Assembly: GCF_019375475.1 (NCBI RefSeq)
Contig: NZ_JAHXGQ010000003.1
Span: 620,001 to 684,000, forward strand
From: Saccharothrix obliqua
GTDB taxonomy: Bacteria; Actinomycetota; Actinomycetes; Mycobacteriales; Pseudonocardiaceae
DNA length: 64,000 nucleotides
Direction: 5' to 3'
A program made the position numbers and the translations under genes. The first letter of the stretch is position 1. Every line of letters begins with the position of its first letter. Of this stretch, positions 7,565 through 15,047 are shown one piece after another. Below the pieces are notes generated by a model. The model saw only the letters and a list, made by a program, of their open reading frames with translations, made no database searches and was not told where the DNA came from.

Positions 7565-8345
7565 GGTGTTGCGCCGGTTGCCGTTCACGGTGACCGTGCT
7601 CGTGGTGATGTTGGCGGCCGGTGTGGTGACGGGATCGCTGTGGGCGGACGCCACCGAGGCGTCGTGGTACCCGACCGTCGCGTACGGCCTGCCGTCGTTG
7701 GAGGAAGGTCGGTGGTGGACGCCGTTGACCGGTGTGTTCTTCGCCATCGTGCCCGCGACCTACGTGCCGATGGCGGGGTCGTTCGCGTTGTTCGTCGGTT
7801 TCGCGGAGTGGCTGCGGGGGACGCGGTTCGCGGTGGTCGCCGCGGTGGTGGCGCAGGTCGGCGCGGTGCTGTTGAGCGCGGCCCTGCTGCTGGTGCTGCG
7901 GGGTACCGGCTGGCCCTGGGCGGTCGAGACGGCGGGGCTGGTGGACGTCGGCTTCTCGGCGGGCGCGCTGGCCGTGGGCGCGTTGCTGTCGGGGTCCGTG
8001 CCGCCGCCGTGGCAGTGGCGCGTCCGGCTCGGGTTGAGCCTGTACGTGGTGGCGTCGTTCGTGTTCGTCGGCTCGTTCGCGGACGTGTTGCACCTGGTCG
8101 CCGGTGTCGCCGGGTTGGCGGTGGGAACACGTCCGGTGCGCGTGCCGCGTCGGGAGGCCGTGCTGCTGGCGGCGGTGTCCGTGCCGCTGGTCGTGGTGTC
8201 GGGTGTCGCGTTGAGCTTGCTCCTGCCGTCGGTGAGCCCGCTCGGTGACACGACCCGGCCCGCGACGGTCGTGCTGGGCGTCGTCGTGGTGCTGCTGGTC
8301 GCGCCGCTGCTCGCGTTCGGCGTGCCGCGGAGGGCGGCCCGATGA
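7536..8345 (+). CDS. Rhomboid-like multi-pass membrane protein
   Basis: 269 residues with about six hydrophobic segments. It resembles the N-terminal membrane part of the divergent MprF-like protein: compare WYPTVAYGLPSLEEGRWWT with WFADVAYGVPALREGKPWT, and both continue VDVGFSAGALAV/VGFTTGALAVVAV. No rhomboid Ser-His catalytic motif (GxSG...H) is visible, so it is probably a pseudo-rhomboid. GTG 7536 has GAGGAGGT 5 nt upstream. The stop overlaps the following DUF202 start (ATGA). Function unknown; shared origin with the neighbour suggests a common role in membrane lipid modification. Confidence 0.8.
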   Translation: MPVAVRSAAEVLRRLPFTVTVLVVMLAAGVVTGSLWADATEASWYPTVAYGLPSLEEGRWWTPLTGVFFAIVPATYVPMAGSFALFVGFAEWLRGTRFAVVAAVVAQVGAVLLSAALLLVLRGTGWPWAVETAGLVDVGFSAGALAVGALLSGSVPPPWQWRVRLGLSLYVVASFVFVGSFADVLHLVAGVAGLAVGTRPVRVPRREAVLLAAVSVPLVVVSGVALSLLLPSVSPLGDTTRPATVVLGVVVVLLVAPLLAFGVPRRAAR

Positions 8346-8698
8346 CGAAACCCCGCTGGCCGCGTGGCGTGTACGGCACGGGGCAGGAGCCCGACTACCG
8401 GTTCAGCTTCGCCAACGAGCGGACGTTCCTGGCGTGGATCCGCACCGCGCTGGCGCTGCTGGCCGCCGGTGTCGCGGTGGACGCCGTCGACCTCGGCCTG
8501 CCCGGCGTGCTGGAGACGGGCCTGTCGCTGCTGTTGATCGGGCTGGGGCTGGTGTGCGCCCTGGTGTCGTGGGTGCGGTGGGCGCGCAGCGAGCGCGCGA
8601 TGCGCAACGACCAGCCGCTGCCGTCCTTCGCGGTGGGCGCGGTGCTGGTGGTCGGCGTGGTGGTGGCCGCGGTCGTCGTGCTGCTGCTGAAGGTCTGA
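8342..8698 (+). CDS. DUF202 (YidH-family) membrane protein
   Basis: 118 residues. The N-terminus contains the DUF202 hallmark FANERTFLAWIRTALALLAAG and three predicted membrane helices (about 30-50, 60-80, 95-115). The family is of unknown function and usually occurs in pairs. The start overlaps the stop of the rhomboid-like gene and a second DUF202 gene follows 3 nt after its stop, so the three form one operon. Confidence 0.9.
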   Translation: MTKPRWPRGVYGTGQEPDYRFSFANERTFLAWIRTALALLAAGVAVDAVDLGLPGVLETGLSLLLIGLGLVCALVSWVRWARSERAMRNDQPLPSFAVGAVLVVGVVVAAVVVLLLKV

Positions 8699-8701
8699 CC
8701 G

Positions 8702-8992
8702 GTGGAGCGGGGCGCGCAGAACGAGCGCACGGCGCTCGCGTGGCAGCGGACCGCGCTGGCGATGATCGCGGGTTCCGCCGTCCTGGCCCGGCTCACCGCC
8801 GACCGCCTCGGCGCGTACGCGCTGGTGAGCCTCGGGGTGACCACCGCGCTGGGCCTGGTGGTGCTGGTCGCCGCCCGGTGGCGGTACCGGGCCGGGCGGC
8901 GCGGCAGGCGGGGTGGCGCGGTGCTGCCCGCGGCCGTCGCCGGCGGCACGGTGCTGATGATCCTGGTGGAGGCCGCGGCGCTGCTGCGGTGA
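8702..8992 (+). CDS. DUF202-family membrane protein (second copy)
   Basis: 96 residues. It has the same hallmark as its neighbour, NERTALAWQRTALAMIAGSAVL, followed by two further hydrophobic helices separated by an Arg-rich loop (RYRAGRRGRRGG). Start is GTG. The sequence is too diverged from the upstream copy to be a recent tandem duplication; paired DUF202 proteins probably form a heteromeric membrane complex, which is an inference. Last gene of the rhomboid-like/DUF202 operon. Confidence 0.88.
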   Translation: MERGAQNERTALAWQRTALAMIAGSAVLARLTADRLGAYALVSLGVTTALGLVVLVAARWRYRAGRRGRRGGAVLPAAVAGGTVLMILVEAAALLR

Positions 8993-9156
8993 GGCGGAGG
9001 CGACGTTGTAGCGCTTCCCACACCCCCTGGTTCCCTTCTGTGCTACCGGGCCGACGCGGATGTGCTTACGGTGATCGCGACGGCGCGACCCCTGGTCACC
9101 CCCGGTCGCGCCCGGTACCCGGCCGCCCGCGGCCAACCCCGAGAGGAACCCGATCA

Positions 9157-10437
9157 ATGTGCGCCGCCTGCGGTGTCCCGACCCATGAGCCGCCCGTAGC
9201 CGAACCGCCCCGCCGGTTCGCGGCGCTGCGCAACCGCGACTGCCGCCCGTACCTGTTCGGCACGGGCCTGGCGATGATGGCCGACAACATCGAGCACGTC
9301 ATCACCTACTGGGTGCTGTGGGAGAAGTTCCAGTCGCCCGGTCTGTCCGGGTTCGCGGTGATCAGCCACTGGGCGCCGTTCCTGCTGCTGTCCATGTGGT
9401 TCGGCTCGCTGGCCGACCGCTTCGACTGCCGCCGCGTGATCCAGGCCGCGCAGGCGTTGTTCATGCTGGTGTCGGTGGCGTGGGGCGTGTTGTTCCTCAC
9501 CGACTCGCTCCAGATGTGGCAGGCGTGCGTGCTGCTGGTGCTGCACGGCATCGCGGGTGCGATGTGGGGTCCGGCCGAGCAGATGATGCTGCACGACTTC
9601 GTGGGCGAGCGGGAACTGCCCAGCGCCGTGCGGCTCAACGCCACGTTCCGCAGCCTGGGCATCCTGTTCGGGCCGGTGATCGGCTCGGCGCTGTTGCTGG
9701 GCATCGGGCCCACGGCGGGCATCTTCGTGAACGTCCTGTTCTACCTGCCGCTGACGGTTTTCCTGTTCCGGACGAAGTTCACCGGCCACACCCGTGACCG
9801 GCACGTCCGGCCGCGGGTCGGGCTGCTGGAGTCGTTGCGGGTGCTGCGCGAGGTCGGCACCAACCGGACGCTGGTCAGCATGATCGTGCTGGCGGGGCTC
9901 GGGTCGTTCTTCGTGGGCGCGTCGATCCAGACGTCCATGCCGATCTTCGCCAACGACCTCGGCGTGGCCGGTTCGGCGGGCATCGCGTACGGGGTGCTGC
10001 TGTTCGCCAACGGCGCGGGCGGCGTGATCGGCGGCGTGCTGATGGAGACCACGCGGACCATCAAGTCCAACGTGCCCACGGCGGTGGCCGCGACCGCGAT
10101 CTACGGCGTCACCACGCTCGGCTTCGCGCTCACCGGCAACTACCTGCTGGCGGTGGTGCTGCTGGTGGTGGGCGGCGTGGCGAACCTCGCCTCGATGTCC
10201 ATCACGCAGACCGTGGTGCAGCTCCAGAGCCCGGCCGCCGACCGGGGCCGGGTCCTCGGGCTGTACGGCGTGTCGTCGGGCGGGCTGCGCACCGGCAGCG
10301 GGTTCACGGTGGGTCTGCTCGGCGTGGCCGTCGGTGTGCACGCCTCGCTCGCCTACAGCGCGATCGCCCTGTGCGTGGGCACGGTGGCGGCGGGCGTGCA
10401 CGCCCTCATGGGCCGGCGGACGTCGCCGACGGCATGA
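9157..10437 (+). CDS. MFS transporter (EntS-like)
   Basis: 426 residues, 12 predicted membrane helices. The fold begins after a 25-residue cytoplasmic head at FAALRNRDCRPYLFGTGLAMMADNIEHVITYWVLW, read in pieces, the usual opening of the enterobactin-exporter-like MFS subfamily. The motif-A-like loop is FGSLADRFDCRRV. ATG 9157 is preceded by GAGAGGA 9 nt upstream. The head carries CAACG, an unusual cysteine pair of unknown meaning. It stands alone, with no nearby siderophore genes, so the exported substrate cannot be inferred. Confidence 0.85.
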   Translation: MCAACGVPTHEPPVAEPPRRFAALRNRDCRPYLFGTGLAMMADNIEHVITYWVLWEKFQSPGLSGFAVISHWAPFLLLSMWFGSLADRFDCRRVIQAAQALFMLVSVAWGVLFLTDSLQMWQACVLLVLHGIAGAMWGPAEQMMLHDFVGERELPSAVRLNATFRSLGILFGPVIGSALLLGIGPTAGIFVNVLFYLPLTVFLFRTKFTGHTRDRHVRPRVGLLESLRVLREVGTNRTLVSMIVLAGLGSFFVGASIQTSMPIFANDLGVAGSAGIAYGVLLFANGAGGVIGGVLMETTRTIKSNVPTAVAATAIYGVTTLGFALTGNYLLAVVLLVVGGVANLASMSITQTVVQLQSPAADRGRVLGLYGVSSGGLRTGSGFTVGLLGVAVGVHASLAYSAIALCVGTVAAGVHALMGRRTSPTA

Positions 10438-10444
10438 TGGGTGC

Positions 10445-10810
10445 GTGGAGTCGACCAGGGTGGACCGCTGGCTGTGGGCGGTGCGGCTGACCAAGACCCG
10501 TCCGGACGCGGCGGCGGCCTGCCGGGGTGGGCACGTGCGCGTCAACGACCGGCCCGCGAAGGCCGCCACGACGGTGTCGCCCGGTGACGAGGTCCGGGCG
10601 CGGGTCGGTGACACCACGCGGGTCGTCGAGGTGGTGCGGGTGATCCAGAAGCGGGTGGGCGCGGCGGACGCGGCGACGTGCTTCATCGACCGCACCCCGC
10701 CGCCACCGCCGGAGGTCGCCGTGCCGGTGGCGCGGCGCGAGCGGGGCGCGGGCCGGCCGACGAAGCGTGAACGCCGCGTCCTGGACCGCTTCCGCGCGGG
10801 CGGGTTCTGA
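10445..10810 (+). CDS. S4-domain RNA-binding protein (Hsp15/HslR-like)
   Basis: 121 residues. The S4 domain fills residues 3-65: RVDRWLWAVRLTKTRPDAAAACRGGHVRVNDRPAKAATTVSPGDEV in sequence, followed by a basic tail ending GRPTKRERRVLDRFR. This is the standard architecture of heat-shock protein 15, which binds stalled 50S subunits carrying peptidyl-tRNA. The start GTG 10445 begins directly with the domain. It is convergent with the anti-sigma-like gene, with 261 nt between. Confidence 0.9.
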   Translation: MESTRVDRWLWAVRLTKTRPDAAAACRGGHVRVNDRPAKAATTVSPGDEVRARVGDTTRVVEVVRVIQKRVGAADAATCFIDRTPPPPPEVAVPVARRERGAGRPTKRERRVLDRFRAGGF

Positions 10811-10827
10811 GAACCCGCAATCCGGCC

Positions 10828-10998
10828 CTACCGGACGTACCGGGACACCCGGAACATGGGTGCCGTCCCGCACCGGTGACCGCGACCGGTCGGGGCGCAC
10901 CGCCTCTCGGCGAGGTCGGCCGACCAGCGGACCGGCTCCCAGCTCCGCCGGTCCGCCGGGTCGGGCACGGGGTTCGCGGCGGCTGCCGACGCGGTCAT
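10828..10998 (-). pseudogene. Small ORF carrying a duplicated fragment of the anti-sigma-like gene
   Basis: A 56-codon frame beginning MTASAAANPVPDPADRRSW. That matches the C-terminal AAAVHPVPDPADRRTW of the adjacent anti-sigma-like protein. The underlying DNA contains a 30-nt block identical to 11101-11130 (first copy 10944-10973). It is probably the decayed remnant of a partial duplication; a genuine small gene is less likely because the downstream half (Arg/Cys-rich) looks non-coding. Confidence 0.4.
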
Positions 10999-11130
10999 TC
11001 CCGCGATGCCGCCGAGCGGACGCGGCGTCCCCGTGCCCGACCACGACCCGCGGTACCCGACCGGTCCGGCGTCAGCCGGTCAGCGGGTCGGCCACCCAGG
11101 TCCGCCGGTCCGCCGGGTCGGGCACGGGGT
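10944..11130. repeat. Direct repeat, 30 nt identical, 157 bp apart
   Basis: Copies at 10944-10973 and 11101-11130 are identical over 30 nt and similar for about 10 nt more on the right. The second copy encodes the end of the anti-sigma-like protein; the first lies in the intergenic region. Confidence 0.8.
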
Positions 11131-11980
11131 GCACGGCGGCGGCGAGGGCGGTCAGCGCCGGGGTTCCGCCCGGTGCCGCTCCGCGCCCCGGTGCCACCCG
11201 CACCGCGTACCGGCCGCCCGGGTCGAGCACGTCGACCCCGCCGTCCGACGTGACCGCCGGCCGGTCCGCGACCCGCGCGTTCGCCGTCACGTCCCGGTCG
11301 GGCAGGCCGTCGGAGCGCAAGCTCACCACGACCGTCCCGCCGTCGCCCGCGAGTTCCACGGCGGCCAGCTCCGGACCCGGGCGAACCGGCGACCGCACCG
11401 ACACCAGGCGCAGCGGCGTGGTGATCCGGAACGGCACGGCGACCGGTGTGCCGCCATCGGCGACGACGGCCTGCGCCACCCGGTGCGCGCGGTTACGCAG
11501 GTCGGCGAAACCACCGTCCAGGCGGACCTCGCCCCACGCGCCGGGCGACCACTCCCAGACCAGGGTCGTCCCCGTCCACACGGCGGTGCGGCCGGCGACG
11601 TCCGGCACCGGTTCACCCGCCGGCCGCCGCCCGCCCGCGTGCAGGACCACCACGCCGGCCGGGGCGCCGGGCGAGTCCGCGCGGGTGAGCGCGATCTCCT
11701 GCCGGTCGACGCCGGTGGTGTAGCTCAACGGCGTGAAACCACCCGCCGTGCCGACCCGGGCGACCTGCCGCAGCGGGTCCAGCACGACCGCCGCCGGCTC
11801 GGGCGCGTGCTCCGGCAGCACACCGATCGCGGTGCCCAGCGCGACGCACACCGCCAGCGCGGCGAGCACGGGCCGGGCCCGCCGCCGACGCCTGCCGTTC
11901 CGGACGGCCCGAGCGACGTCGACCCGGGACGGCCCGGGTTCGACGTCCCGCAACGGGGCCAGGAAGTCGTGGTCGCTCAT
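11072..11980 (-). CDS. Membrane-anchored anti-sigma-factor-like protein
   Basis: 302 residues. A short cytoplasmic head (MSDHDFLAPLRDVEPGPSRVD, in part) precedes a basic stretch NGRRRRRARP and one membrane helix (about 36-55, VLAALAVCVALGTAIGVL). The remainder is an extracytoplasmic beta-rich domain ending PVPDPADRRTWVADPLTG. The start codon overlaps the sigma-factor stop by 4 nt (ATGA). That coupling and topology are those of a partner of a SigE-type ECF sigma factor, but no zinc-binding HxxxCxxC motif is present, so direct anti-sigma activity is an inference. Confidence 0.75.
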   Translation of the reverse strand: MSDHDFLAPLRDVEPGPSRVDVARAVRNGRRRRRARPVLAALAVCVALGTAIGVLPEHAPEPAAVVLDPLRQVARVGTAGGFTPLSYTTGVDRQEIALTRADSPGAPAGVVVLHAGGRRPAGEPVPDVAGRTAVWTGTTLVWEWSPGAWGEVRLDGGFADLRNRAHRVAQAVVADGGTPVAVPFRITTPLRLVSVRSPVRPGPELAAVELAGDGGTVVVSLRSDGLPDRDVTANARVADRPAVTSDGGVDVLDPGGRYAVRVAPGRGAAPGGTPALTALAAAVHPVPDPADRRTWVADPLTG

Positions 11981-12468
11981 GACTCGGCGCCTCCCAGCAT
12001 CAGCCGCATCGCCGCCAGGCCGCGTGCGGTCAGGGTTTTGACGTTGCTCTCCGAGCAGCGCAGCGCGGACGCCACCTCGGCCACCGGCCGGTCGGCGACG
12101 AACCGCAGCACCAGCACGGCCCGCGTCCGCGGTGGCAGGCGGCGCAGCGCCGCCCACACCACCTCGCGGGTCTCCGGGTCCGGCCGGCCGCTCGGCCGGT
12201 GCGGCAGCTCCGCCGGGTAGCCCACCAGCCGCACCAGCCGCCAGCGGCGGCGGTGCTCGTTGAGGAACGCCCGCACCAGGACCGCCCGCACGTAGGCGTC
12301 GCGGTCGTCCGCCGCGTTCGCCTTGCGCCAATGCGCGTAGAGCCGGGTGATGGCCTGCTGCACGACGTCGTCGGCGCGGTGCCCGTCACCGCACAGCAGC
12401 AGCGCCAGCCGCCGCAGCCGGGGCAGGTGGGTCCCGACGTAGGCGGTGAACTCCACGTCGTCGGCCAC
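11977..12468 (-). CDS. ECF RNA polymerase sigma factor, SigE family
   Basis: 163 residues. Region 2 reads FTAYVGTHLPRLRRLALLLCGDGHRADDVVQQAITRLYAHW in sequence; region 4 is ALRRLPPRTRAVLVLRFVADRPVAEVASALRCSESNVKTLTARGLAAMR, also complete. This is the small actinobacterial 'SigE family' of ECF factors. GTG 12468 is preferred over the adjacent GTG 12471 because GGAGGGG then has workable spacing. It is coupled to the membrane protein gene downstream and probably controlled by it. Target promoters unknown. Confidence 0.92.
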   Translation of the reverse strand: MADDVEFTAYVGTHLPRLRRLALLLCGDGHRADDVVQQAITRLYAHWRKANAADDRDAYVRAVLVRAFLNEHRRRWRLVRLVGYPAELPHRPSGRPDPETREVVWAALRRLPPRTRAVLVLRFVADRPVAEVASALRCSESNVKTLTARGLAAMRLMLGGAES

Positions 12469-12500
12469 CACGACCCCTCCCGCGGCGACACCGACCGCCG

Positions 12501-12908
12501 TCACCCGGTCCGCCGCGCGAAGTGGCCGCGGGCGGCCGGCGACCACAGCAGGCACAGCACCACCGCGGACAACGCCCACCCGCACACCAGGTCGGCCCGC
12601 ACCTCCACCGCCGGGTACGCGGCGAACACGAACGACCGGCCGATCGCCTGGAACGCCAGCAGCACCGTGATGGCGACCCGGCTCCAGCGCCGACCCGAGT
12701 GGACTTTCGCGGCCAACCACACGTACAGCACGGCGCTGACGGGGTGGTAGAAGGTGCCGGGGTTGAGCGTGGCCGCCTCTGGTGTCGCGACCAGCCGCCA
12801 CACGTCCTCCACGACCACGGTCAGGTGGTTGAAGGCGTGGGCGCCGATACCGGCGGCGGCGACCAGGACGACGGGTGTGGCGGCCTTGGCGGTGTTCGCG
12901 ACGAACAT
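12501..12908 (-). CDS. Four-helix hypothetical membrane protein
   Basis: 135 residues with four hydrophobic segments (about 8-28, 52-68, 78-95, 105-122). Hydrophilic loops contain EDVWRLVATPEAATLNPGTFYHP and KVHSGRRWSR. No known motif is recognised. ATG 12908 has GGAGGTC 4 nt upstream, a strong site. It lies 32 nt upstream of the sigma factor start and on the same strand, so it may belong to the same transcript. Function unknown. Confidence 0.7.
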   Translation of the reverse strand: MFVANTAKAATPVVLVAAAGIGAHAFNHLTVVVEDVWRLVATPEAATLNPGTFYHPVSAVLYVWLAAKVHSGRRWSRVAITVLLAFQAIGRSFVFAAYPAVEVRADLVCGWALSAVVLCLLWSPAARGHFARRTG

Positions 12909-13586
12909 GGTGACCTCCAGGTCGAGTGGGCCTCTCGTCCCGGTGACACGGCCGGCGGGGCGTCAGGTCGTATGACGTGGGTCACAGCAAAGGGTTCGCC
13001 GTCGCCGGGCGGTCGGCCCGAACCCGGACACCGGGCACGCCTGTCCGGATGACGGGCGCTCGGCCGCCCCGGTGATCAGGGCGTCGCGCGGGTTCCCGAA
13101 GCGGCGTGCCGGTGGGGACATGGGGTGTTCGGATCGCGCGCCGCCGCTTACCTCGTGCGCCGCACGTGATCACCGCGTCGTGCCGGAGTGCCGCGCGGCG
13201 CGGCGATTTTCCCGCTGCGGCAACAATTCCGCACTGGCCGACGGGTGCTGTCGGCGCGTGCCGACGGTCGGTCGCCCGATCCGCGCCCAGCGGCCGGTAC
13301 ACCGCTCGGCGAAGTGGCGGCAACGGGCCGCCCGGCGCGGTGGAAATGCCCGGGAGGTGGCCCCGGGGAAAACGTCGGAGTTCGACGCTAATGGCCGCCG
13401 AAGGATCGTCGGTAAACCACCGGGAATACTGTCCGATGGATTCCGGGCGACCTCGGCCCGCGTTCTTCCGGGCTGTTGGGACAATGTTCCGGACGGCCCG
13501 CCCGCGCTGGTACTGCCCGTTCGCGCACCAGGCGTCGAGGATTGCCTGCTTGCTATACTCGCCGTGATCTTCCAAAGGGGGGCCGG
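12909..13586. other. Intergenic region of about 680 nt
   Basis: Lies between two divergently oriented genes. It contains the TATACT element described separately near its right end. Open frames here (for example 13072-13626 on the plus strand) have Cys/Arg-rich, repeat-free translations without recognisable domains and are not called. Otherwise I see no RNA gene, repeat or conserved element. Confidence 0.5.
13554..13559 (+). promoter_or_regulatory. -10 element TATACT of the LuxR gene
   Basis: A near-consensus -10 hexamer, rare in this GC-rich sequence, 27 nt before the LuxR start codon. No good -35 stands 17 nt upstream, so the promoter may need an activator or an alternative sigma factor. 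Confidence 0.5.
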
Positions 13587-14273
13587 ATGGAACGTATCAG
13601 GGAGCGGATTGACCCGATCAGGGTAGTGGTGGGCATTCGGAACGAGTTGGCCCGATACGGCATGGAACGGCTGCTCGGCTCGTTGCCGAGGGTGTGCTCG
13701 CTGGAGATCCGGAATTCGCTCGACGAAGGGTGCCGCGCGCTGGACGAAGGGCGCTTCGACGTCTTCGTGGTGGCCCTCGGTGAGCTGGGCGCGCAGCCCG
13801 GCGACCTGCGCTTGGGCGCCACCGGCCCGCGTGCGGCGAAAATCCTCGTGATCATGGATTCGCTGGGTCCCGGTGACGTCCTGCGCGCCGCGGACGCGGG
13901 CGGCCACGGCTTTCTGGGATTGGCCGACGTGGACGCCGTCACCCTGGACGAGACGCTTCGCCGGATCGCCAACGGCGAGGTGCCGATGCCGGTCGGGATG
14001 GCGCACAGCCTGCTCGCCGGAGTGCGCAGCGGGCCACGCGCGAACGCGCTGCCGCCACCCCCACCGCTGACCGCGCGGGAACAGCAGGTGATGTCGCTGC
14101 TGGTGGAGGGAATGACCAACAAGCAGATCGCCCGCAAATTGCGCATCTCCTCCCACGGTGTCAAGCGGCTGGTCGCGAGCATTTTGGCCAAGTTGAACAC
14201 GCCCAACCGGACGCTGGCCGTCGCGAAGGCGTTGCAGGACGGGTGGCCGGTCGTCACCGGAATCCGCGACTGA
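13587..14273 (+). CDS. LuxR-type regulator with degenerate receiver domain
   Basis: 228 residues. Residues 10-130 follow the response-regulator receiver fold (VVVGIRNELARYGMERLL, FDVFVVALGELG, KILVIMDSLGPGDVLRAADAGGHGFL). The acidic pair at the N-terminus is missing and the phospho-accepting Asp position reads VVALGE, so phosphorylation is unlikely. Residues 150-215 are a full LuxR helix-turn-helix: LTAREQQVMSLLVEGMTNKQIARKL, then HGVKRLVASILAKLNTPNR. AAAGGGGGG lies 6 nt before ATG. No histidine kinase is adjacent, consistent with an atypical regulator sensing a ligand or partner. Confidence 0.88.
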   Translation: MERIRERIDPIRVVVGIRNELARYGMERLLGSLPRVCSLEIRNSLDEGCRALDEGRFDVFVVALGELGAQPGDLRLGATGPRAAKILVIMDSLGPGDVLRAADAGGHGFLGLADVDAVTLDETLRRIANGEVPMPVGMAHSLLAGVRSGPRANALPPPPPLTAREQQVMSLLVEGMTNKQIARKLRISSHGVKRLVASILAKLNTPNRTLAVAKALQDGWPVVTGIRD

Positions 14274-14291
14274 CCGGCCACCGGCGGGCCG

Positions 14292-15047
14292 TCACACGAC
14301 GCTGCCGCCGTCCACCACGAAATCGTGGCCGACGAAGAACGACGCCTCGTCCGAGCACGCCCACAGCACGGCGCGGGCGATCTCCGGCAGTTCGCCGACC
14401 CGGCCGATGGGGATGACCGGGCCGAACCGCGCGGCCCGCTCCTCCTCCGTCTCGCCGGGCGCGAGCGTCATCGTCGTGTCGAACGGGCCGGGGCTGATGG
14501 TGTTGATCCGAATTCCCTCCCGGATGTACTCGCGGGCGGCGGTGCGGCTGAGTGCTTCCACACCGGCCTTGGTGGCGGCGTACGCGCTGCCACCGGGCAT
14601 GGTCGTGTGACGGCCGATGGTGGACGCGACGTTGACGATCACGCCGCCCCGCCCGCGCATCAACTCGATCTCGGCACGCAGGCACCGCCACGTGCCGGTC
14701 AGGTTGATGTCGACGGTCCGCAGCCAGCTGTCCTCCGCGGTGTCGGCGACCGGGCTGACCTCAAGCACGCCCGCGTTGTTGACCGCGACGTCGAGCCGGC
14801 CGTGCTCCGCGCGCACGGCGTCGAACAACGCCGCCGTGGCCGCGGCCGACGCGATGTCGGTGGGCACGGCCAACGCCGAACCGCCCGCCTGGTCGACCAG
14901 CTTCGCGGTGTGCGCCAACCGGTCCGCGTCCCGGCCGGCGAGCACGACGGCCGCGCCCTCCTCCGCGAACGCCACCGCCACCGCACGCCCGATACCGCTG
15001 CCCGCGCCGGTGACGAGCACGACGGCGTCCGCGAACCGCCCGCTCAC
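14292..15047 (-). CDS. SDR-family oxidoreductase
   Basis: 251 residues, a classical SDR. The cofactor motif is TGAGSGIG, the NNAG motif is present (VNNAGVLEV), the catalytic Ser lies in NVASTIGRH and the Tyr-Lys pair in SAYAATKAG. The C-terminal consensus DFVVDGGSVV is intact. The GTG start overlaps the stop of the upstream MFS gene (GTGA), so both are co-transcribed. Substrate unknown; it closes the seven-gene minus-strand run beginning at 21136. Confidence 0.92.
   Translation of the reverse strand: MSGRFADAVVLVTGAGSGIGRAVAVAFAEEGAAVVLAGRDADRLAHTAKLVDQAGGSALAVPTDIASAAATAALFDAVRAEHGRLDVAVNNAGVLEVSPVADTAEDSWLRTVDINLTGTWRCLRAEIELMRGRGGVIVNVASTIGRHTTMPGGSAYAATKAGVEALSRTAAREYIREGIRINTISPGPFDTTMTLAPGETEEERAARFGPVIPIGRVGELPEIARAVLWACSDEASFFVGHDFVVDGGSVV

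Noticed and set aside
7382-7747. N-terminal extension of the MprF-like protein to ATG 7747
   Set aside because: The extra 122 residues are low-complexity and cross the divergent promoter and start of the rhomboid-like gene.
13072-13626. 184-codon frame in the long intergenic region
   Set aside because: Cys/Arg-rich without domain, and it runs into the LuxR start and promoter.
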